Below, one piece after another: positions 10,132 to 18,323 of a stretch of DNA of 64,000 bases. The stretch covers positions 1 through 64,000 of the forward strand of contig NZ_KI911335.1 of NCBI RefSeq assembly GCF_000513995.1. The letters are read 5' to 3'. Every line of letters begins with the position of its first letter. Position 1 is the first letter of the stretch. Origin of the DNA: Pseudoxanthomonas sp. J35. Its GTDB lineage: Bacteria > Pseudomonadota > Gammaproteobacteria > Xanthomonadales > Xanthomonadaceae. Both the position numbers and the translations under genes were made by a program. Below the pieces are notes generated by a model that did not search any database, was not told the DNA's origin, and saw nothing but the letters and a program-made list of their open reading frames with translations.

Positions 10132-10170
10132 CCTGGCCTGCCCATTCGGACCATTGAGCCGAAGCCCGCC

Positions 10171-11154
10171 ATGCCAAGCCGCAAACCAGCGAAAGCACCC
10201 CCGAAGCGTGGCGCCAAGCAGGCGGCAGCGGATACGCGTGCCCCGCGTTCACGCCGGCGCGGCGGACCCGCGGGCGAAGGCGGGCCGATGGCCGTCGGTG
10301 GGGTATCGATCAGCCATCCGGAACGGGTGGTATTCGCCGTCGACGGCATCACCAAGGGCGAAGTCGCCGCGTACTACGCCGCGGTGGCGCGCTGGCTGCT
10401 GCCGGAAGCGGCGCGGCGGCCGCTGTCGCTGGTGCGCTGCCCGGATGGCGCCGGCGGCGAATGCTTCTTCCAGAAGCACCATGGTCCGGGTTTCGGCAAG
10501 GCGGTACATGCGATCCCGCTGCGGCAGAAGAGCGGCGTCGAGAACTACCTGTACATCGAGGACGCGCCCGGGCTGCTGCAGCTGGTGCAGATGAACGCGC
10601 TGGAGCTGCATCCCTGGGGCGCGACGATCGACGATCCCGAACGCGCCGACCGGCTGGTGTTCGACCTGGACCCGGGCGAGGGCGTGCCCTGGGCCGAGGT
10701 GCGCGACGCCGCGCGCCTGGTGCGCGCGGGACTGCGCGCGGCCGGACTGGAGAGCTTCCTGCGGCTGAGCGGGGGCAAGGGCCTGCACGTGGTCGTGCCG
10801 CTGGCGCCGGCGGCGCCCTGGGAGCGCGCCAGCACGTTCTGCGAGGCGTTCGCCAGGGCGCTGGCCGCGGACAAGCCGGACCGTTTCGTCGCCAACATGC
10901 GCAAGGACCTGCGCGGCGGCCGCATCTTCCTCGACTGGCTGCGCAACACCCGCGGCGCGACCAGCGTGACCGGCTGGTCGCTGCGCGCGCGCGAACACGC
11001 CACCGTGGCCCTGCCGCTGCGCTGGGAGGAGCTGTCGAAGGTCGATTCGCCGGCCTGGCCGAGCATGGCCCGCGCCCTGCAGCGCGCGGTGCGCCTGCGG
11101 CGCCATCCGTGGGACGGCATCGCCACGCTGCGCCAGACACTGCCCGGCGGCTGA
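10171..11154 (+). CDS. Standalone LigD-type polymerase/primase domain protein
   Basis: In end joining this domain fills gaps, preferring ribonucleotides. The 327-residue protein covers only the polymerase module. It shows the metal-binding DLDPGEG motif, the SGGKGLHVVVPL block and the FLDWLRNTRGAT segment. Residues 1-38 are a basic linker (PSRKPAKAPPKRGAK) like that joining modules in multidomain LigD. No ligase or phosphoesterase module is found up- or downstream, whereas many proteobacterial LigD proteins carry all three in one chain. Either the ligase is encoded elsewhere as a split protein or the gene has been trimmed. It lies directly downstream of ku. Confidence 0.9.
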   Translation: MPSRKPAKAPPKRGAKQAAADTRAPRSRRRGGPAGEGGPMAVGGVSISHPERVVFAVDGITKGEVAAYYAAVARWLLPEAARRPLSLVRCPDGAGGECFFQKHHGPGFGKAVHAIPLRQKSGVENYLYIEDAPGLLQLVQMNALELHPWGATIDDPERADRLVFDLDPGEGVPWAEVRDAARLVRAGLRAAGLESFLRLSGGKGLHVVVPLAPAAPWERASTFCEAFARALAADKPDRFVANMRKDLRGGRIFLDWLRNTRGATSVTGWSLRAREHATVALPLRWEELSKVDSPAWPSMARALQRAVRLRRHPWDGIATLRQTLPGG

Positions 11155-11239
11155 GCGTCCCGCCGTCGACGCAGTGCCGGAAGTCACGACCTGCGCCGCC
11201 GCCATTGCCACGCGCCTCCGGCGGCGGGAGCATCCGCCC

Positions 11240-12346
11240 ATGCGCCAGGCTTTCGCCAACCTGTTGCGGCCCCTGCCATTGGCCGGGCTGCTGACCATCC
11301 TCACCGTCGGCTACGCGATGCGCTTCACCGCGCCCGGCCAGCGCCTGCTGGCGGGATCGGCGCTGTGCGCCTTCCTGGTCCTGTTCGTGCTGTTCAGCGT
11401 GGTGCCCGAGCGCATGCGCCGGGTCCAGCACGCGGTGCTGCTGCTGATGCCGGTGGTGATCGTGGTCCTCAGCGCAGCCAGCGCCAGGGTCGGCGCGGCG
11501 CAGGTGCTGATGGTGGTGTGGGTGGCTTGCGCGTTCACCACCTGGCCGCTGCCGCTCGCCACCGGCGCGGCGCTGCTGGCCAACACCGGGTTCTACCTCG
11601 CCCTGCGCGGCAGCAGCGAGGGCGACCCGCTGCCGATGGTGCTGATCAACATGGGCTTCCAGGCGCTGGCGGCGATCTGCGTGCACTACGCGCGGGCGGC
11701 GGAGGAATCGCGCGACGCGCTGGCCCGGGTCAACGCCGACCTGCTCGCCACCCGCGCCCTGCTCGCCGACAGCGCGCGCGACGCCGAACGCCTGCGCCTG
11801 GCCCGCGAGCTGCACGACGTAGCCGGGCACAAGCTCACCGCGATGCGCCTGAACCTGCGCGCGCTGGCCAACGACCCGGCGCTTGCCGACCATCCCGGCG
11901 TCGCCCTGGCCGAACGCCTGTCGGGCGAACTGCTCGGCGACCTGCGCCAGGTGGTGCAGTCGCTGCGCGACGACCGCGGCCTGGACCTGGCCACCGCGCT
12001 GCGCGCGCTCGCCGCGCCGTTCCCGCGGCCGACGCTGGAGGTGGACATCGCCCCGGGCGTGCGCATCGCCGACCCGGCCGTGGCCGAGGCGGTGCTGCGC
12101 CTGGCCCAGGAGGCGCTGACCAATGCCGCGCGCCACGCCAACGCCGAGCACGTGTGGCTGCGCATCGACGAGGACGACCGCCGCTTGCGCATCGAGATCC
12201 ACGACGACGGCTGGTGCGGCGAACGCGTGCGCGAGGGCAACGGCATCGCCGGCATGCGCGAGCGCCTGGCCGCGCTGTCCGGCACCCTGGAACTGGACCG
12301 CACCGCCAGCGGCGGCCTGCGCCTGCTGGCGAGGCTGCCGGCATGA
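11240..12346 (+). CDS. DesK-type sensor histidine kinase
   Basis: The 368-residue protein has five or six transmembrane segments in the first 170 residues with little periplasmic exposure. A HisKA_3 dimerisation helix follows, with the phospho-accepting histidine in RLARELHDVAGHKL. The HATPase domain shows the N box EALTNAARHA and the G1 block EIHDDGWCG...GNGIAGMRERL. Such kinases usually sense membrane state or antibiotics and pair with NarL-type regulators. The ATG at 11240 is chosen because GGGAG lies 10 bases upstream; an open frame begins at 11174. Its stop overlaps the start of the response regulator (ATGA), so the pair is translationally coupled. No ABC transporter, a common partner, is adjacent. 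Confidence 0.92.
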   Translation: MRQAFANLLRPLPLAGLLTILTVGYAMRFTAPGQRLLAGSALCAFLVLFVLFSVVPERMRRVQHAVLLLMPVVIVVLSAASARVGAAQVLMVVWVACAFTTWPLPLATGAALLANTGFYLALRGSSEGDPLPMVLINMGFQALAAICVHYARAAEESRDALARVNADLLATRALLADSARDAERLRLARELHDVAGHKLTAMRLNLRALANDPALADHPGVALAERLSGELLGDLRQVVQSLRDDRGLDLATALRALAAPFPRPTLEVDIAPGVRIADPAVAEAVLRLAQEALTNAARHANAEHVWLRIDEDDRRLRIEIHDDGWCGERVREGNGIAGMRERLAALSGTLELDRTASGGLRLLARLPA

Positions 12347-12975
12347 GCCGGTTGCGCGTGGCCCTGGCCGACGACCAGGCGCTGGTGCGCGCCGGCCTGC
12401 GTGCGCTGCTGGAAGGGCTGGGCGTGGACGTCGCGTTCGAGGCCGAGGACGGGCAGGGCCTGCTCGACGCGCTGCAGCTGCAGGCGGTGGACGTGGTGCT
12501 CAGCGACATCCGCATGCCCGGCCTGGACGGCATCGCCGCGCTGCGCCGCCTGCGCGAGGCGGGCGACGCCACCCCGGTGCTGCTGCTGACCACCTTCGAC
12601 GACAGCGACCTGCTGCTGGATGCGCGCGCGGCCGGTGCGCAGGGCTTCCTGCTCAAGGACGCGGCGCCGGCGGAACTGCACGAGGCCATCGTCCGCGTCG
12701 CCGGCGGCGACACCCTGCTGGCGCCGGTGAGCACCGATCCGGTGCGCGCCCGCTACCGCTTCCACGACGAGACGCCACCGCACGACGGCTTCAACGAACG
12801 CGAGGTGGCGATCCTGCGCCTGCTCGCCGGCGGTTACTCCAACAAGGAGATCGCGCGCAGCCTGTTCCTGGCCGAGGGCACGGTGAAGAACTACGTGTCC
12901 AACATCCTCGACAAGCTCGGCACCCGCGACCGCACCCGCGCCGTGCTCAAGGCGATCACCCTGCGGATCATCTGA
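12343..12975 (+). CDS. NarL/FixJ-family response regulator
   Basis: The 210-residue protein has a receiver domain with the acidic pair ADDQ and the phospho-acceptor Asp in LSDIRMPGLDG, and conserved Thr and Lys in LLLTTFDD and GFLLKDA. A C-terminal LuxR-type helix-turn-helix follows (FNEREVAILRLLAGGYSNKE; LAEGTVKNYVSNILDKLGTR). It is the cognate partner of the preceding kinase, which it overlaps by four bases. Targets are unknown; no obvious regulated transporter follows, only a degraded gene. Confidence 0.94.
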   Translation: MSRLRVALADDQALVRAGLRALLEGLGVDVAFEAEDGQGLLDALQLQAVDVVLSDIRMPGLDGIAALRRLREAGDATPVLLLTTFDDSDLLLDARAAGAQGFLLKDAAPAELHEAIVRVAGGDTLLAPVSTDPVRARYRFHDETPPHDGFNEREVAILRLLAGGYSNKEIARSLFLAEGTVKNYVSNILDKLGTRDRTRAVLKAITLRII

Positions 12976-13017
12976 GTCGCGACCACCGGCGTGGCGCCAT
13001 CGGCGCCACGCCGGCGA

Positions 13018-13160
13018 TGCACTGCGCGCGCGCTGGCCGGCGCCTTCGACCCGCGCATCGAGGCCGACTTCGAAGGTGGCGCGCGCAGTGGCGTGAGCGG
13101 GACGCCCAGCCTGTTCGTCAACGGGCTGTGCTACGACGGCCCGCGCGACCTCCACGGCCT
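13018..13160 (+). pseudogene. Remnant of a DsbA/thioredoxin-fold protein gene (C-terminal part)
   Basis: In the frame of position 13018 the translation reads AFDPRIEADFEGGARSGVSG then TPSLFVNGLCYDGPRDLHGL. This matches the C-terminal end of DsbA-like oxidoreductases: the cis-Pro loop G-T-P followed by a strand and last helix. The N-terminal half with the CxxC centre is absent; upstream bases belong to the response regulator, and no start codon with a plausible signal fits. The frame has no stop at the expected end and runs into a perfect hairpin. It is best read as a leftover of a deleted gene. Confidence 0.6.
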
Positions 13161-13251
13161 GCTGGCTTCGCCGGACCGGGCGTCCGGCGAAGCCAGCACA
13201 CGCGACGCCGGCAACCGGACGTCGGCGGATCGCGCCGCGGCCGGTTGCCGG
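13161..13251. terminator. Two strong hairpins between convergent genes
   Basis: The first is a perfect 16-bp inverted repeat (GCTGGCTTCGCCGGAC at 13161-13176 and its complement at 13182-13197, loop CGGGC). The second has 11-bp arms CCGGCAACCGG (13208-13218) and CCGGTTGCCGG (13241-13251). Neither is followed by a U tract. They lie just before the stop of the minus-strand glutathione transferase gene and may act as bidirectional terminators or mark the scar of the lost DsbA-like gene. Confidence 0.45.
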
Positions 13252-13254
13252 ACG

Positions 13255-13923
13255 CTAGTTCGCGGCCGGGTCCTTCGCCGAGCGCGAACGCAGGAACACC
13301 GCGAACTGGGCGGCATAGGCGCGCTGGTACGCCGGACGCGCCTTGCCGCGCAGCAGGTAGGCGGCCAGGTTCGGGTACCCGCCGAGCAGGCCGCTGCCTT
13401 CCAGCCGCGCCAGCACCGACGCCATCAGCAGGTCACCGGCGCTGAAGTCGCCGTCCAGCCAGTCGGCGTTGCCGAGGCGACGCAAAAGTTCGCCGAGCCG
13501 CTGCCGCACCCGCGCGTCCAGCACGGACAGCCTGGCGGCGAACCAGGGTTCGTCGCGCTCCAGGACCGTCGCCAGCGAGCGCTCGAAGATCGGCGGCTCC
13601 ACCGTGTCGAGCGCGGCGAACATCCAGCAGATGGCGCGGCTGCGCGCGTGCGCCTCCCCTGGCAGCAGGCCAGGATGGCGCCCGGCGATGTGCAGCACGA
13701 TCGCGCCGGATTCGAACAGCACCAGCCCGTCCTCCTCCCAGGTGGGGATCTGCCCGAACGGCTGGATGGCGCGGTGGGCCGGCGCCTTCAGCTCGTCGAA
13801 GGACAGCAGGCGCTCCCCGTAGGGCTGCCCCACCTCTTCCAGCGCCCAGCGCACGCGTATGTCGCGGGCCAGGCCGCGGCCGCGGCCGGGGGAATCGGCG
13901 AAGGCGGTGATGGTCGGGGTCAT
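13255..13923 (-). CDS. Glutathione S-transferase family protein
   Basis: The 222-residue protein has an N-terminal thioredoxin-like half, with RVRWALEEVGQPYGERLLSF and the glutathione-binding cis-Pro and Glu-Ser region QIPTWEEDGLVLFESGAIVL. An all-helical C-terminal half follows (GDFSAGDLLMASVLARLE, the N-capping box region). Such enzymes conjugate or reduce electrophiles with glutathione in the cytoplasm; the substrate is unknown. The open frame extends to 14064, but the ATG at 13923 gives the normal family start MTPTITAF. It lies downstream of kdgK on the same strand, 150 bases away, without obvious functional link. Confidence 0.9.
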   Translation of the reverse strand: MTPTITAFADSPGRGRGLARDIRVRWALEEVGQPYGERLLSFDELKAPAHRAIQPFGQIPTWEEDGLVLFESGAIVLHIAGRHPGLLPGEAHARSRAICWMFAALDTVEPPIFERSLATVLERDEPWFAARLSVLDARVRQRLGELLRRLGNADWLDGDFSAGDLLMASVLARLEGSGLLGGYPNLAAYLLRGKARPAYQRAYAAQFAVFLRSRSAKDPAAN

Positions 13924-14076
13924 CGACGGTCTCCAGCTGCGGGAAATCCCCGCTTTCCCCCTGCGACGGCCCGGGACGCCCGAATGTGACACGGACGGCG
14001 CTGCCGTCATGTGCATGGTTCGGCAAATGCAAAGGGCGGCCAGTGGCCGCCCTTCCATCCGCATGCCCCGCGGGGC

Positions 14077-15093
14077 TCAGCGCTTCACGTCGAAGCGGCC
14101 CTCGCCGACCAGCGCCTCGACGTCGGCCTCGGACACCAGGTTGAAGTCTCCGGGGATCGAATGCTTCAGGCAGCCGGCGGCCAGGCCGAAGCGGATCGTG
14201 CGTTCCAGCGCCCAGCCGCGGCACAGGCCATGCAGCACGCCGGCGGCGAAGGCGTCGCCGCCGCCGATGCGGTCCACAATCGGGCCCACTTCCTCCTGTG
14301 GCGCCAGCGCGGTGCCGGCCTGGCGCCCGACCAGCACGCCGGACAGGGCGTGGTGGTCGACGTTGCGCGGGGTGCGGATGGTGCAGGCCATCCACTGCAG
14401 GCGCGGGAACGCGGCGAAGGCGTCGGCCGCGGCGGCGTCCACGCGCGCCAGCGGTTCGGCCTGCGGGTACTGCCCGCCCAGGACCACGCCCATGTCGCGG
14501 TAGTCGGCGAACAGCAGGTCGGCCTCGGCCATCAGCTCGGACAGGATCGCCTTGGCGTCGCCCTTCCACACCTCCCACAGCCTGGGCCGGAAGTTGCCGT
14601 CGAAGGAAACCTTCACCCCGGCGGCGCGGGCGGCGCGGGCGGCGGCCAGCGCGGCGCCGGCGGTGTTGGCGCCCAGCGCCGGGGTGACCCCGGACAGGTG
14701 CAGCCAGTCGGCGCCGGCCAGCAGGGCCGGCCAGTCGTAGGCATCGGCCGGGGCCAGGGCGAAGGCCGAGCCGGCGCGGTCGTACAGCACCTCGGCCGGA
14801 CGCTGCGCCGCGCCCGGGGCGAGGAAGTACAGGCCCATGCGGCCCGGCACCCGGCGCAGGCCGGAGGTGTCGACGCCGTGGCGGCGCAGCTCGCCGGCCG
14901 CGGCCTCGCCCAGGGCGTTGTCGGCCACGGTGCCCACCGCCGCAACCTGGTGGCCGAACTGGGCCAGCGACACGCCGACGTTGGCCTCGGCGCCGCCGAT
15001 GCGGACCTCCAGCGACGGGCTCTGCAGCAGCCTTTCCCGGCCCGGCGCGCTCAGCCGCAGCAGGAGCTCACCGAAACACACGACACGCGCCAT
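14077..15093 (-). CDS. kdgK: 2-dehydro-3-deoxygluconokinase (KDG kinase)
   Basis: The enzyme phosphorylates 2-keto-3-deoxygluconate to KDPG, the last pectin-specific step before aldolase cleavage. The 338-residue product is a PfkB/ribokinase-fold kinase, with the N-terminal GGAEANVGVSLAQFG sugar-binding motif and the C-terminal DRIGGGDAFAAGVLHG anion-hole/catalytic Asp motif. The start MARVVCFGELLLRL is preceded by AGGAAAG. It is divergent from the first pectin-locus TonB receptor. An operator-like site at 15158-15172 overlaps its likely TAGAAT -10 element, so it should be derepressed with the rest of the locus. It acts directly after KduD, encoded 25 kb away. Confidence 0.95.
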   Translation of the reverse strand: MARVVCFGELLLRLSAPGRERLLQSPSLEVRIGGAEANVGVSLAQFGHQVAAVGTVADNALGEAAAGELRRHGVDTSGLRRVPGRMGLYFLAPGAAQRPAEVLYDRAGSAFALAPADAYDWPALLAGADWLHLSGVTPALGANTAGAALAAARAARAAGVKVSFDGNFRPRLWEVWKGDAKAILSELMAEADLLFADYRDMGVVLGGQYPQAEPLARVDAAAADAFAAFPRLQWMACTIRTPRNVDHHALSGVLVGRQAGTALAPQEEVGPIVDRIGGGDAFAAGVLHGLCRGWALERTIRFGLAAGCLKHSIPGDFNLVSEADVEALVGEGRFDVKR

Positions 15094-15157
15094 CTTTCCT
15101 CCCGGGTATGACGGCCTCCGCCGCGGGCATGGTGGCATGCAGGGGCGCCCGCGAGGT

Positions 15158-15177
15158 TGGCCAGCGGTGTCATTCTA
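15158..15177 (-). promoter_or_regulatory. kdgK promoter with operator-like site
   Basis: On the plus strand TGGCCAGCGGTGTCA spans 15158-15172. On the minus strand a TAGAAT -10 hexamer (15177-15172) runs straight into it, so a bound repressor would cover the transcription start of kdgK. The site is the same motif as at the other pectin-locus promoters. Confidence 0.65.
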
Positions 15178-15222
15178 ACGTGGCCGGAACCGGCCCGACG
15201 GGCGGTGCGCGGACCGCTCGTG

Positions 15223-15285
15223 TTGCGCTGCAAGATGAACGTCACCATTCGGCGATGTTAGCGTCTTGTTTGACCAGCGGTGTCA
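15223..15285 (+). promoter_or_regulatory. Promoter and operator of the first pectin-locus TonB receptor
   Basis: There are three parts. TTGCGCTGCAAGATG lies at 15223-15237. An extended -10, TGTTAGCGT (pattern TGnTAnnnT), lies at 15256-15264. The operator-like TGACCAGCGGTGTCA lies at 15271-15285, beginning at the expected start point. The first element lies exactly 36 bases before the -10 hexamer, as in two other promoters here, which suggests a bound activator near -35 in place of a consensus hexamer. Confidence 0.6.
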
Positions 15286-15342
15286 TCCGCTGGCTGCGCA
15301 TTTCCGAAAACAATCTTGCGAGTTCTTCCTCTGGGAGGGGAT

Positions 15343-18105
15343 ATGAATACCCGGAACACCCGCCGTAAGACACCGGTTACCTTGCTGGCCGCGTCGATCG
15401 GCCTCGCGCTGTACATGCCGTCCGCGATGGCGCAGGACGCCGCCGCCGAGACGCAGGGCACCGCTACCGACCTGGACACCATCGTCGTCACCGGCTACCG
15501 GGCCAGCCTCGAGCGCGCCCAGGACATCAAGCGCGGCGAGATCGGCATGGTCGACGCGGTCGTCGCCCAGGACATCGGCAAGTTCCCCGACCTGAACCTG
15601 GCCGAGTCGCTGCAGCGCATCCCGGGCGTGGTCATCACCCGCGACGGCGGCGAAGGCCGCCAGATCACCGTCCGCGGCCTGGGCCCGGACTTCACCCGCG
15701 TGCGCCTCAACGGCCTGGAAGCGCTGAGCACGGTCGGCAGCACCGACGGCGCCGGCGGCACCAACCGCAGCCGCGGCTTCGACTTCAACGTGTTCGCCTC
15801 CGACCTGTTCTCGCAGCTGGTCGTGCGCAAGACCGCCTCGGCCGACGTGGACGAAGGCTCGCTGGGCGCCACCGTCGACCTGCGCACCGCGCGCCCGTTC
15901 GACTACGACGGCTTCACCGCGGTGACCAACATCCAGGGCAGCTGGAACGACGCCGCCCGCGCCGCCACCCCGCGCATCGCCGCGCTGATCGCCGACACCT
16001 GGGCCGACGGCAAGGTCGGCGGCCTGCTCTCGGTCGCCTACTCCGAGCGCGAGACGGTCGATGAGGGCAGCGGCACCGTCCGCTGGGCCAACGGTCCGGC
16101 CAACGGCAACTTCAGCGCCGCCTCGCCGTTCCAGGAAGCCCGTTCGGCCGACGTGTTCGCGCCGCGCTTCCCGCGCTACACGCTGATGGAGCACGACCAG
16201 AAGCGCCTGGGCGTCACCGCCTCGCTGCAGTTCCGCCCGACCGACAGCACCGAGATCAACTTCGACGCGCTGTACTCGAAGATCGACGCCGAGCGCGACG
16301 AGAAGTACATCGAGGCCAACGGCCTGAGCAAGTCGTCGGCCGACGGCAAGCGCCAGATCCTGGTCAACCGCGGCGAGATCCGCAACGGCGCGCTGGTCTA
16401 CGCCGAGATGGACAACGTCGACATCCGTGCCGAGAACCGCCACGACGAGTGGACCACCGAGTTCACCCAGTTCAGCCTGGACGGCAAGCACGAGTTCAAC
16501 GACAGCTTCTTCATGACCGCGAAGGTCGGCACCTCGAAGTCGGACCACAAGAACCCGGTCCAGGCCACGGTGATGATGGACAAGCTGGACGTCCAGGGTT
16601 ACAGCTACGACTACCGTGGCAACATGAACAAGCCGGTCTTCAACTACGGCGTCGACCCGACCGACCCGAACGGCTGGACCCTGTCCACGATCCGCCTGCG
16701 CCAGAACTACGTGACCAACGAGTTCGACACCGGCCAGGTCGACTTCACCTGGCTGGCCACCCCGTCGTTCACCCTGCAGGGCGGCATCCAGGCCAAGGAC
16801 TACACCTTCGACTCGATCGAGCGCCGCCGCACCGCGACCGAAACCATCGTCCCGAACTTCGCCGACGGCACCCGCATCGTCCCGGCCGACATGACCGAGA
16901 TCGGCAAGCTGACCGGCGTCAAGGGCCACCCGGGCAAGTGGGTGGTGCCGGACTTCGACAAGATCGTGAACCTGTTCGGCGCGCTGGGCGGCGAGGGCAC
17001 CTTCGCCCTGTCCAACTACGCCCCGAGCGACCGCAGCGTCGAGGAGAAGGACCGCGGCGGCTACCTGATGGGCAAGTTCTCGACCGACCTCGGCGCGATC
17101 CCGCTGTCGGGCAACTTCGGCGTCCGTTACGTCAAGACCAAGCAGACCTCCACCGGCATCGCCACCGCCAGCGGCCAGCCGGTCCCGGTCACCGTGTCGC
17201 GCGAGTACAGCGACACCCTGCCGTCGCTGAACCTGGTCGCCGAAGTCACCCCCGACTTCCTGGTCCGCTTCGGCGCCGCCAAGGTCATGTCGCGTCCGGG
17301 CCTGGGCAGCCTGACCCCGGGCGTCACGGTCAGCGTCAGCGGCAGCGCGCGCACCGTCAGCGGCGGCAACCCGATGCTGGATCCGACCCGCGCCAAGACC
17401 TACGACCTGGGCTTCGAGTGGTACTTCGACGAAGGCGCGATGCTGGGCCTGGCGGCGTTCTACAAGGACATCGACAGCTTCATCCAGAACACCCGCGAGT
17501 CGCGCGTGTACGCCCAGAGCGGCCTGCCGGCCAACCTGCTCGACGGCACCACCGCCACGGTCAACGACGAGTTCGTGTTCACCGTGCCGATCAACACCCC
17601 GGGCGGCAGCCTGCGTGGCCTGGAGTTCAACTACACCCAGCCGTTCACCTTCCTGCCGGGCTTCTGGCAGAACTTCGGCGTGCAGCTGAACTACACCTAC
17701 GTCGATTCGGAGATCCAGTACCTGCTGTCCAGCGGCGCCGCGGCGCAGAAGGCGGCGATGACCGGCCAGTCGAAGAATTCGTGGAACGCCACCGTGTTCT
17801 ACGAAGGCGAGCGCTTCTCCGGCCGCATCTCGGCGACCAACCGCAACGACTACCTGATCCAGGTCCCGGGCACCGAAACCGGCTTCAACAGCGCCGCCAA
17901 CGGCGTGCACGGCCAGAGCGGCAGCACGGTCCTCGACGCATCGATCCGCTACAAGCTGAGCGAGAAGGCCGAGATCAGCCTGGAAGGCAGCAACCTGACC
18001 AACGAAGCCCAGGAATCGTGGGTGGCCAACCCGTACGTGTCGCTGCCGCTGGAGTACAGCGAGACCGGCCGTACCTTCCTGCTGGGCCTGCGCTACAAGT
18101 TCTGA
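15343..18105 (+). CDS. TonB-dependent receptor for pectin-derived oligosaccharides (Xanthomonas/Caulobacter class)
   Basis: The 920-residue outer-membrane transporter has a signal peptide (KTPVTLLAASIGLALYMPSAMAQ), a TonB box region DLDTIVVTGYRASL, a plug (NLAESLQRIPGVVITRDGGE; VRGLGPDFTRVRLNGLEAL) and a long barrel ending LLGLRYKF. The plug sequence and size match the TonB-Xanth-Caul subfamily, usually devoted to plant carbohydrate. The ATG at 15343 follows GGGAGGGG. Divergent kdgK and the operator upstream tie it to pectin uptake; a receptor and the TonB/ExbBD operon at 54-57 kb would work together. Codons 9-14 contain a variant operator (15368-15382). A strong terminator follows the stop, so it is a single-gene unit. 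Confidence 0.93.
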   Translation: MNTRNTRRKTPVTLLAASIGLALYMPSAMAQDAAAETQGTATDLDTIVVTGYRASLERAQDIKRGEIGMVDAVVAQDIGKFPDLNLAESLQRIPGVVITRDGGEGRQITVRGLGPDFTRVRLNGLEALSTVGSTDGAGGTNRSRGFDFNVFASDLFSQLVVRKTASADVDEGSLGATVDLRTARPFDYDGFTAVTNIQGSWNDAARAATPRIAALIADTWADGKVGGLLSVAYSERETVDEGSGTVRWANGPANGNFSAASPFQEARSADVFAPRFPRYTLMEHDQKRLGVTASLQFRPTDSTEINFDALYSKIDAERDEKYIEANGLSKSSADGKRQILVNRGEIRNGALVYAEMDNVDIRAENRHDEWTTEFTQFSLDGKHEFNDSFFMTAKVGTSKSDHKNPVQATVMMDKLDVQGYSYDYRGNMNKPVFNYGVDPTDPNGWTLSTIRLRQNYVTNEFDTGQVDFTWLATPSFTLQGGIQAKDYTFDSIERRRTATETIVPNFADGTRIVPADMTEIGKLTGVKGHPGKWVVPDFDKIVNLFGALGGEGTFALSNYAPSDRSVEEKDRGGYLMGKFSTDLGAIPLSGNFGVRYVKTKQTSTGIATASGQPVPVTVSREYSDTLPSLNLVAEVTPDFLVRFGAAKVMSRPGLGSLTPGVTVSVSGSARTVSGGNPMLDPTRAKTYDLGFEWYFDEGAMLGLAAFYKDIDSFIQNTRESRVYAQSGLPANLLDGTTATVNDEFVFTVPINTPGGSLRGLEFNYTQPFTFLPGFWQNFGVQLNYTYVDSEIQYLLSSGAAAQKAAMTGQSKNSWNATVFYEGERFSGRISATNRNDYLIQVPGTETGFNSAANGVHGQSGSTVLDASIRYKLSEKAEISLEGSNLTNEAQESWVANPYVSLPLEYSETGRTFLLGLRYKF
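15368..15382 (+). promoter_or_regulatory. Operator-like site inside the receptor coding sequence
   Basis: AGACACCGGTTACCT (complement AGGTAACCGGTGTCT) differs at 2 of 15 positions from the kduI operator TGGTAACCGGTGTCA. It encodes the KTPVTL segment of the signal peptide, and the centre lies 97 bases downstream of the centre of the promoter operator. The same bases recur in the second receptor gene. A second operator for repressor looping or roadblock is inferred. Confidence 0.45.
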
Positions 18106-18127
18106 GGTCCACCGGCTGCTGCGTTGG

Positions 18128-18158
18128 AAAGGCCGGGGCGGCGACGCCCCGGCCTTTT
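18128..18158 (+). terminator. Rho-independent terminator after the first receptor
   Basis: Arms AAAGGCCGGGGC (18128-18139) and GCCCCGGCCTTT (18146-18157) form a 12-13 bp stem with a GCGA loop, 22 bases after the stop codon and ending in TTTT followed by CC. This is a typical intrinsic terminator. Confidence 0.85.
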
Positions 18159-18180
18159 CCTTTGCGGCGCCCGGCGGGTG

Positions 18181-18243
18181 TTGCGATGCAAGATGCCAAG
18201 CGCCTGCGGGTGCTGCTAGTTTCGCCTTTGACCATCGGTGTCA
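18181..18243 (+). promoter_or_regulatory. Promoter and operator of the second receptor operon
   Basis: TTGCGATGCAAGATG lies at 18181-18195, an extended -10 TGCTAGTTT at 18214-18222, and the operator-like TGACCATCGGTGTCA at 18229-18243. Spacings equal those of the first receptor promoter (36 bases from the upstream element to the -10 hexamer; operator starting at about +1). This promoter probably drives receptor, pectin methylesterase, pectate lyase and LamG protein. Confidence 0.62.
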
Positions 18244-18323
18244 TCGGCCCGGTGGCTCCTTGGGCCACGTCCGTCCCGTCGCCCGAACCGATCCACACAG
18301 CCACTCCCTGGGAGGGATCTGGA

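Noticed and set aside
15280-15342. Earlier start for the first receptor in the same frame
   Set aside because: It would begin inside the operator, lacks a signal peptide at the right place, and GGGAGGGG directly precedes the ATG at 15343.
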